Positions 56,918-64,000 of a DNA stretch of 64,000 bases are shown piece after piece. The DNA lies in the NCBI GenBank assembly GCA_003049485.1, contig PYST01000169.1:1-64000 (forward strand), written 5' to 3'. The DNA comes from Ophioceras dolichostomum (Eukaryota; Ascomycota; Sordariomycetes; Magnaporthales; Ophioceraceae). The first letter of the stretch is position 1; each line of letters starts with the position of its first letter. Both the position numbers and the translations under genes were made by a program. The notes below the pieces were generated by a model. The model was not told where the DNA came from. It worked only from the letters and a program-made list of their open reading frames with translations, and searched no databases.

Positions 56918-57435
56918 TCTGCCGACGTCGACCAGGTTCTTTGGGAGGCAGCTAGCGACTCTCGAGTTCCTTTTTGTTGAACCGGGTGATAGTGGCAGAG
57001 TTAGATTTGGCTGTGGCCCGCTGGCTGGCTACGATAACCGACTTTTACTGGACCATGCTATGGGTGGTGGTTGCTAGGAGAATAATAAGACTGAAAAGAC
57101 GATCAATCGAAATAACCAGCGAAAAGAACGAAATTGATCAATGCTGGCTACCTAGTCTTCCTCAGCGTGGCCCGGTTGAGAGAACAAACCATTGTCGTCC
57201 ATGATGGGTCGTAAGAGACCGGGTCAAAAAATTCCACCACGTGATTTGCACGTGCACGTGATGGTAATGAGTTGCTACTGCACTGGGCTACTTAAGTACG
57301 TCTCTATCGGTTGAAATCAGGCGATTTACGAGAGTTCGCGGCTGCTTGTGGAGGTTCCCAAATGTATCTATGGAACTCTATCTTTGCTCTATCTTGCTCT
57401 GAATTCCTGGCGACCTCACATCACCTCACCTCACC
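56918..57435. other. Promoter region of the PHD-finger gene
   Basis: The 3' end of the CoA-transferase gene and the promoter of the PHD gene share this 0.5-kb spacer. It holds a triple CACGTG cluster, listed separately, and a (CTCAC) pentanucleotide repeat at its edge. Confidence 0.6.
57238..57260. promoter_or_regulatory. Cluster of three CACGTG E-boxes
   Basis: CACGTG occurs at 57238-57243, 57249-57254 and 57255-57260, the last two back to back. This hexamer is the core site of fungal bHLH regulators such as Cbf1, Pho4/NUC-1 and the SREBP type. It lies about 320-345 bp upstream of the PHD-gene start, an ordinary promoter distance. Which regulator would bind is not determinable here. Confidence 0.55.
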
Positions 57436-57446
57436 TCACCTCACAA
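57420..57446. repeat. CTCAC pentanucleotide repeat over a stop codon
   Basis: About five CTCAC units. The final Val-Arg codons and TGA stop of the CoA-transferase gene lie in it. Each five-base gain or loss within or before the stop would shift the C-terminal frame. Confidence 0.8.
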
Positions 57447-59122
57447 CCCCCTTGTCCTTCAACTCTGTAATCCGCGCCTCGTCCATCCCAAGATGCTCCC
57501 TCAGGACCTCGTCCGTGTGCTGCCCCAGCGTGGGAGGCGCCGTCCGGATCCCGGGTCTGCTCTCGGAGTACTTCACCGGAGTGTTGACCAGTTTCATTGG
57601 TCCGCAGGCCGGGTGTTCCACCTCCCCGACCATGTTCCTCGCCCGCGTGTGTTCGAGGTTGAGCGTGGTCAGCACGTCGTTGACGGCTGAGTAAGGCATC
57701 CCGGAGCCCTCGAAGACGGCCAGCCACTCCCGCGTCGTCTTCTGGGTCGTGACGGCCTCGATTCGGACCTCCAGCTCGTCTCGGTGCGCCACCCGCGAGG
57801 CGTTGACGGCGTACCTGGCGTCCTCCTTCCACCCCGGGTGGCCGAGGCCGTCGCAGAGGATCCCGAAGAGGCGGTCGTTGCCGCCTCCGAGGAGAATATC
57901 TCCGTCTTTGGTCTTGAAGGACCGGTATGGGACGATTGATGCTTTGAAATCGGGGTTTAGCGTTAGTCACCCAGTTAGTCCTTTGCGTGGCTCCGGTGCA
58001 CCCGCCGCGGCATATTCTTGATCGGGGAAAGCTTACGGTGGGCGGTGCCCCATCTGCCACTATCCTTCTCGCCGCTGATGAGACAGCTGCTGGCAATATT
58101 GGCCAACGTGGCGGTCTGACAGTCGCTGAGAGCCACATCGATGTGCTGGCCCCGGCCCGATTTCGCCCTAGCCAGCAGCGCAGCCATGATGCTGTTGCTG
58201 GTGTATAGGCCGGTGGTGAGGTCCGTCACAGCCACCCCGACCTTGACCGGCGGCCCATCCCGCGACCCCGTGATATGCATGAGACCGAACTCGGCCTCTA
58301 CCATGACGTCGTAGCCAGCCCGGCTCGAGTAGGGGCCCGTCTGGCCATAGCCGGTGATCGAAGCGTAAATAAGCGCCGGGTTCACCTTGTGCACCGTCTC
58401 GAAGTCCAAGCCGTACTTCTTCAGCGAGCCGGGGAGGTAGTTCTCGACCAGGATGTCGCACTTGGCCGCGAGCTTGTGCAGGATCTCCACGCCGGCGGGG
58501 TCCTGGAAGGAGAGCGCGAGAGACTTCTTGTTCCGGTTCGCCCCGAGGAAGTACGCCGACTCCCCCGGCCCTTCAAGGTCGGAGTCGATTTTGTAAGGCG
58601 CGTACGGGGGGCCCCAAGCACGTGTGTCGTCGCCACGCGTGGGATGCTCTATCTTGATGACCTCAGCACTGCCGACGATTCGTTCGTCTTAGAGCCTCAA
58701 TACCTAATCCATCCAAGCCCGGCGAAACTAACAACCAAACTCTGTGCTGGAGGGGGAAGGGTAGGCAGCAAAAGGCTTGCTCACCCAAGATCTCCCAATA
58801 TTTGCGTACAGTATGGCTATAGGTAGTCGTCAGCAGTAAAGTCAGCATAGGGATTTGCGCATTTTAGGAGCAGAGAAATGAACGGCTGGCACAAAGCGGC
58901 TGAGGACCTTACCCCTGCAAGCACTCTTGTCATGTCAAGAACGCGGTATCCATGAAGTGGGAGTTTATCAACGGCGGTCTCGGGTGACGTCGACGCCTTC
59001 GGTGACAGTATAGAGGAACGCCGCGGTTGTGCCAAGTTAAATGCCTGCCGAATGGTTGTTGGCGGTTTCCGCACCGCCCTTGATAAGAAGCCGCGCACAG
59101 CAACCGGGCCAGCTGAAGCCAT
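57436..59122 (-). CDS. Class III CoA-transferase (CaiB/BaiF family, SUGCT-like), probably mitochondrial
   Basis: A family III CoA-transferase, which moves CoA between carboxylic acids through an enzyme-bound anhydride. The closest functional label I can give is the succinate-hydroxymethylglutarate (SUGCT) type; the true substrates are not shown. Four exons (59122-58913, 58816-58785, 58668-58037 and 57941-57436) sum to 459 residues. The 32-nt exon 2 encodes PYCTQILGDLG and exactly rebuilds the family start motif VLDMTRVLAGPYCTQILGDLGAEV. Downstream are GANRNKKSLAL, FDILVENY-like (CDILVENYLPGSL), YASITGYGQTGPY and GYDVMVEAEFGL, whose Asp is at the catalytic position. GQHIDVALSDCQ and GGGNDRLFG follow. 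The first 45 residues are Arg/Ser/Pro-rich without acids, a mitochondrial targeting signal. The stop lies inside a pentanucleotide repeat. Confidence 0.95.
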
Positions 59123-60404
59123 CGTGTGTTGACGTCGCTGAAGAGAGAGTGTGTCGAGGTGATGAAGCCATGTCCCGAATCTGTCTTTCGTCCTTAAGTC
59201 GACGGGACGTGCGGATTTTGATGGCTACAGCTGGGCCGAGGACATGCGGGGTTTCGGGGTAGATTGGGCGCTAAGAGGCCGCTATCGGCAGTGTCCTGGC
59301 CCACTGTGGATTGTTAACCCAGCGTCCCAGCGAATGCTGACACTCGCTGGGGCGGCTACTGTCCGTCTATGCCTTCAAGTTTGCAGAGAGTGAAAACCGA
59401 GGTAGAAACAAAACGGCCAGAGAGCAACCTCCCTTCCTACCTAGGCAGTAGATCCCAGTTATGGACAATCAGCACAAGGGCTTCCTTCTAGATTCTAACT
59501 GTCATGGCGGATGGTGTATCAGAATAGAGTGTATGACGAAGCAGGCAATGACAGTCTTAATACAGGGGTATAGTGTGGCTGTTCTAGGGGAATGTGCTGG
59601 AATGTGCTGTTCGTATACAGTAAGATGAGACTCCAGAAATGCTGCGCCGTCCGTCCTCCGTCCGCACTTTTTCGTCATATTTCCTTCAACCGAGTTGGCA
59701 CCAGAATTTGCCAATGAAAGATCTTTCTGAAGTCTTCGTAACAATAGCCTCTCAAACTCCCGACCTTGCCAATGTTTCCCATATTGTAGGTGCCTTATAA
59801 AAACATGACAGAGCGCGCAAAGCTGGCACCGCCGAGACCTCCATGATGATTGCTGGAGAGAGGTCGTAAATCCACAAAGCCTGGAAGGTTGATATGCTCG
59901 CCTTGCAGCAGCCAGTCCTAAACTCATTGGCTTCGTCCTGGTTTCGTGGCGGCAGGACTCGTGCGCATTCCGGGCGTAGAGGTCGCCGAGGGCTTCAGCG
60001 CCGCCATCGATCGTGAGCGATGGACAGAACAGGTTCAAACCTGGTTCCGAGTCTGATCTCCTTCCACACCAATCGTGATCCCCTTGCCTTTGCTTAGTGG
60101 GTAGGTAGGTAGGCAGATAGAATCAGCCCGAAAGCGGTGATGATCTATCACCAGGCCAGACTAATAGTCTAAGGGCCCTATGTTGCTGTGAACTGGGAGT
60201 CCGTATGGCGGGGGCGGCGTGCGCGCCATCAGAAGAATGGTGGCACGGCGGCTAACGACATAAATGTAAGTGTAAGGTATGTATAATCCACATCCCGAGG
60301 TTGACGATGCTATCGTCGAACTCTCAACTGTTCGACACAACCTAATATACTGAGGAGAACGTGCACAGCGCTGGTTTGGGGTGGTGGTGGGTGCAGATGG
60401 AGGA
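59123..60404. other. Spacer upstream of the CoA-transferase gene
   Basis: 1.3 kb without a supported gene. A minus-strand frame ending at 59502 is open for 178 codons but opens on a non-ATG codon and has no codon bias. A GGTAGGTAGGTAGG element lies at 60099-60113. Confidence 0.5.
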
Positions 60405-61458
60405 TTAGCGAGGGCACTTATGTCTGCAGGCAAGGTGCGTATTTACGGTAACACCAGAGCGGGAAAGTAGATACATATGAGGAAAGCCGGGGAAACCCGT
60501 GAACTTACCCAGCAGAGCCCTGACATGCAAGGGCATAAGTCCTATACGGATCCGCGATGTAGGTCCCCGTGTAGGACGAACCCTCCGCCAGCTCGGCGAT
60601 GATGAGGAACACGCATGCGGGGATGTGCAGGCCGAGCACGGACAGCTCGGCCCCGAAGATGGCGCCCCAGTGCAGTCGCGGCACCAGGTGGTCTTTGTCG
60701 ACTAGCGCGGCCGTTTCGATCGTGTCTAAACATATCGAAAGTATGGCCTTTTTGACGAGAGAGGGCCGAAGTTAGTAACATTTTCCCGTGCTCTCTCTTT
60801 CTTCCCTTCTGGTGGTCGCGTGACGCATTCCCTTGGTTCCAGACTTCCAGGCGCTAGAAGGCTTCCAGGCAGCCCCTTGACGAACCAGCCCTACAGTGGT
60901 ACCTTGTTCCCCACAGCCTTCTGCAGTGGCGCTTTACCGAGGGCTGGAGCTAGCTACCTTAGCTAGGAGGCACCACTGGGTGCATGTGGATCTGGTGAAC
61001 TGAAACGTGGAATCGTTGGGGCTAAAGGGGGGGGGGGGGGGGGNAAAAAAAAGAAGAAGAAGAAGGAAAGAAAGGCAGGGAAAATGCGAGGTAATCTTGA
61101 AAAGGGGAACAGGAAATGTGAGAGGCAGAGGAAACTGAGAGAGGCTGGAAGGGCGGGGAGGGATTGGCCCTGGGAAAAGGGCCAGAGAACAGGAATAATG
61201 AATGCATGTGAAGAGTGACAGATAAGAGCGACGCAAGGCAGTGTGGAGCGCAAGAGACCTAGCAAAAGCTCCGAACGAGACGAGCGAACTTACAGCGGCG
61301 TATGACCATGGAAACGTCCGCTGGAACGTGACGCTTATGTAGAGCACGAAAACGAAGGCCAGCGTGCTCAGGATCGAGGCGACTGATCTGAGGGCGACCA
61401 TGGAGACAGCTAGCTTGTCGGGGACGCGAGGGCGGACCATGGTGGCTCGCTCGCTCAT
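60405..61458 (-). CDS. Small multi-pass membrane protein, function unknown
   Basis: I model three exons (61458-61294, 60747-60509 and 60423-60405), giving 140 residues. Exon 1 ends on a GTAAGT donor and encodes a basic start and a first helix at about residues 19-44 (LRSVASILSTLAFVFVLYISV). Exon 2 supplies a second helix (AILSICLDTIETAALV) and a third, long one (WGAIFGAELSVLGLHIPACVFLIIAEL). The codons of both are strongly biased, so these exons are well supported. Exon 3 is short and its acceptor is uncertain: a neighbouring AG would instead give an 80-residue tail in another frame. The layout resembles fungal four-helix MARVEL-like proteins. Intron 1 is long (546 nt) and contains the poly-G/N tract, so an exon could be hidden there. 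Confidence 0.65.
61027..61052. repeat. Poly-G homopolymer with an ambiguous base
   Basis: About 17 G, then N at 61044, then A8. As at 6.28 kb, the assembly could not resolve the run. It sits inside intron 1 of the small membrane-protein gene. Confidence 0.9.
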
Positions 61459-63651
61459 CGCTCAACCCCCCTCCTCACCCCTCGCTCTCTCCTTTGTTTC
61501 CCGGCGTCTTTGGTCGTTGTCCGTCTGGCTAGTAGCGTGACCCGCTGGGTAGGCCGGAGTATATACTGCTGGGGTGTGCGAGCCGGCAGCCGTCCTGGCG
61601 AATTTGAACATGCGTGGCCCGGCCGGAAGGGAAGAGGAGCGCAGACGAAGGGGATGCCGGTGCCGGGGAATGGGCTCAGGAATTAGGTGGTGGTGGTGGC
61701 GATCGATGACCGGATGGCAAGCCCCTCTGCCCACTCAATTGGGCAATGGAGCGGTTTGTCTGCTGAAGCTGCCGTTGTCTTTTGGTCGGTGCTAGGTCTG
61801 GACGCAGGCCCGATTCATGGGTTCAAGGACGTTTCGGGCTTCGAGATTTGTCGCGTTTAGCTGGCAGGAGAGTAGCTGAGGTTGATGGTGAAGCTGCTCG
61901 TGTCCTCCGAGCGATGGATGAACCCCGTCTGGTGCCGGCACTGGAAAACGAATGGAGAAAGGTGGGGTAGGCTCAGACCCCAGGTGGCAGTGAGGGGTGT
62001 GGCGTGGGTTTGGGATAGCGTGTTTAACTGAGGAGGTGCCACAGGGGTTCGTCCAGCTTCTCTGAGAGCTGCCTGCTATTTTTGTTTCATCAAATTGGTC
62101 CCTGGCCGCCGCTCGTTTCTTTCAAAGGGTCGGAGTCGAGGAGGCACGGAGTCTCCCGTCGTTTGTCTAACCAAGGATGGAAATGCTCTTTGTTTTCTTG
62201 CCTTCATACTTCGAATGCCGGATGTCCTTGGGGGCGATCTGAGCTTTAGCTTTTCTACCTAAGACAGCTTGAGCTCGGGGTGACACCATGACATGCACTA
62301 CATGCAGCTCGTTCCTCGGACTCGCGAGGAAGGCAGCCACGTAGGCAGCAAGGGCGACGGGTGACACAATCTACGGAGCACATACTTAAATCGCGTGGAT
62401 CGGAACTGCTGGACGGCGGGGATGTCCAAGGGAGACACCGAATAGCAATGTGGTCGTGACGGAAAGTAGGGAACACCCGTAAAGCACAGTCAAATGATAG
62501 GCGGCGTGCGCTCCTTGACCTTCATACCGCCGTACAATGATGACAACGAATGACGACTCGTATATCCTCTTTTTAACACCCAGTTCGGTCAAAGATTTGG
62601 CGACAGAGCCGATACAGGCGGTTGCCCAAGCCGCAGTTGCCCTGCGCGGACATGCTTAGCTGATATTCTTCCGTCGTAAGGGGATGGAGTGCGGGGGACT
62701 GCGGAATCGCGGATGCAGGTGAGATGATCCTTGCGGATGGTCCGATGTGGCTTCCGTCGGTCCTACTGATTTACGGAATACTTCTTTTTGGCTCCTCGTC
62801 ACTGGTCACCCGATAGTTCGGAATTCGAAAGAAATTCTGAGGAAGGGCCCTCGCCCCTGGGAGAATATCTTATATTCACAGACCTGCAATATCTAGTCCA
62901 TCTCTTCTGTGTTGTATGCCCCCAAAACAAGCCTATCTGCCATGGGGGACGCCGGCCGGGTGGATCCGAACCGGTGACGTGGAGACCGGCATGGGACCAG
63001 CCAGTTTCCTTGTCACCGAAGCACGCCTCGGCACCAGGCTCTGCCAGGATCAACTAGCAGGCTCCGAGAAGGCATCAAGTATCCTTATTCCAGCATTCCA
63101 GCACAGTGTTGTGCGGCTAAAGGCTCGTTACTAATATGTACTACATGTAGCATAGGCACCTAGGTACCTAGACAAGAAAACACCAATGCCAGTTGCTGGC
63201 TTGGCGTGCCCAGTGTCACTGACACCACCACAGTAAGACGAAGCTGCCTCCCCACACTCAGCCACGAGTGCATCAGAGACACGACGAAGACGGGTTTTAT
63301 ACCCGACACAACGATTACCTGAAATCGACTCTCGACAAAGTTGAGATAACGTGTTACTCTTCATCTTACCCACGTTACTGTGCATCATCAATCGAGTTTG
63401 GTAGGCTCGATGGAACTAATTTAATTAAAGTTATAAACCCAAGATGGCTCTCACGATCTTTGCCTCTGATAGACATTGTACAGGTCACCAACTTTGGACT
63501 CGCCATTGGACTCGGGCTGGCTGAAGAAGTTGTGACTTGTTGGCTACCGGACACATTATTTTATCCTTACTTGATTGCTTAACTACTCAAAATAGTCGTT
63601 GGACGTACTATACAGTAGGCACTACCTACTACTTGTACCTACCCAGACGCA
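61459..63651. other. Spacer before the last secreted-protein gene
   Basis: 2.2 kb with no supported gene. A CACCTAGGTACCTAG element lies at 63157-63171. A plus-strand frame ending at 63582 opens on GTG only and shows no coding bias. Confidence 0.5.
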
Positions 63652-64000
63652 ATGCGCTCCTTAGCGGCCATAGTTCTGGCCCTCGGCCTGCCGGTGTTTG
63701 CCACTGCTGAGCCTAAGTCTGGGGGACCGATGTCCATTCTTCCCTACCGTCCTTCATATCCGACGAACCTGTTGCCGACTCCCACGCCGGGCCATGGATC
63801 CGGTCCAATTTTCAACAGTGCCGTCATTCCACCGGAATGTGTCAAGCTAAGCGGCCGTATGGGATGCTCCCGCCAAGGTCTTCGCATTTGTGAGTCCGAA
63901 CACATCACAGCATAGTACTGAGTACTATCCGACCCAAGTCCGTGAATCTTTCCTATCCATGATATTGACAAGAATCTCATCACTCCTAGGCATATATAAC
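63652..64000 (+). CDS. Small secreted protein, 5' part (runs off the window)
   Basis: Exon 1 (63652-63889) encodes a signal peptide (MRSLAAIVLALGLPVFATA) and a Pro/Gly/Ser-rich segment, PYRPSYPTNLLPTPTPGHG, followed by the first cysteines (PPECVKLSGRMGCSRQG). Unspliced, the frame stops after 87 residues. A good GTGAGT donor at 63890, an ATTGAC branch-like site and a CCTAG acceptor ending at 63989 make a 100-nt intron. Splicing rebuilds the cysteine codon (RIC) and continues the frame to the window edge. I therefore treat it as a partial gene continuing to the right. Secreted and lineage-specific by look; no family recognised. Confidence 0.7.

Noticed and set aside
59502..60038. Minus-strand frame of 178 codons upstream of the CoA-transferase
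   Set aside because: Opens on a non-ATG codon, has scattered Cys/Arg and no domain pattern.

Overview
The window is from the nuclear genome of a filamentous ascomycete, most likely a Sordariomycete. The evidence is compact genes with short GT-AG introns (about 70 to 275 nt), often with recognisable branch-site-like sequences, strongly G/C-ending codons, a COT-1 NDR kinase whose N-terminus is of the Neurospora type, a fungal RSC7/SWP82 chromatin protein, TIM54, CLG1-type cyclin, several small secreted cysteine-rich proteins, and long T-rich or repeat-rich spacers. I do not commit to a genus. Two homopolymer tracts carry an N (6285 and 61044), so this is an assembly with unresolved poly-C/poly-G.

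Layout. 1-5.5 kb: a multi-pass membrane protein of unknown function (1182-3503, +) and the splicing factor SF3A2/Prp11 (4682-5428, +). 7.1-9.4 kb: cot-1 (-, four exons). 11.8-15.3 kb: a secreted cysteine-rich protein (+, two exons) and RSC7/SWP82 (+, three exons). 15.3-27.3 kb: a 12-kb spacer with no convincing intact gene, holding one broken-looking coding relic at 21.06-21.67 kb. 27.3-28.4 kb: CLG1-like cyclin (+). 31.6-37.5 kb: NIP30/FAM192A-type protein (+), TIM54 (-), TFIIB (-). 38.8-39.9 kb: single-pass membrane protein (-). 43.7-46.1 kb: initiator tRNA-Met (+) and an asparagine-synthetase-like ASNSD1 protein (+, three exons). 48.8-52.3 kb: a three-pass membrane protein (+) and a secreted cysteine-rich protein (+). 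53.2-56.9 kb: PHD-finger chromatin protein (-). 57.4-59.1 kb: mitochondrial class III CoA-transferase (-, four exons including a 32-nt one). 60.4-61.5 kb: small multi-pass membrane protein (-). 63.65 kb to the end: first exon of a small secreted protein that runs off the window.

Most genes are housekeeping: splicing, RNA polymerase II initiation, chromatin remodelling, mitochondrial protein import, polarised growth. They do not form a pathway or a secondary-metabolite cluster. The accessory content is the set of secreted small proteins and orphan membrane proteins.

The most unusual signal is structural. Two genes (PHD-finger protein and TFIIB) end in a TAG that is followed immediately, in the same frame and without an early ATG, by a further open frame that reads like protein: 372 codons with an AT-hook and lysine-rich repeats after the PHD gene, 121 codons of acidic sequence after TFIIB. 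The 21-kb relic shows a similar arrangement. Whether these are introns ending at that TAG, alternative 3' ends, readthrough or chance must be tested with transcripts. No CRISPR array, intact transposon, rRNA or prokaryote-type operon was seen.
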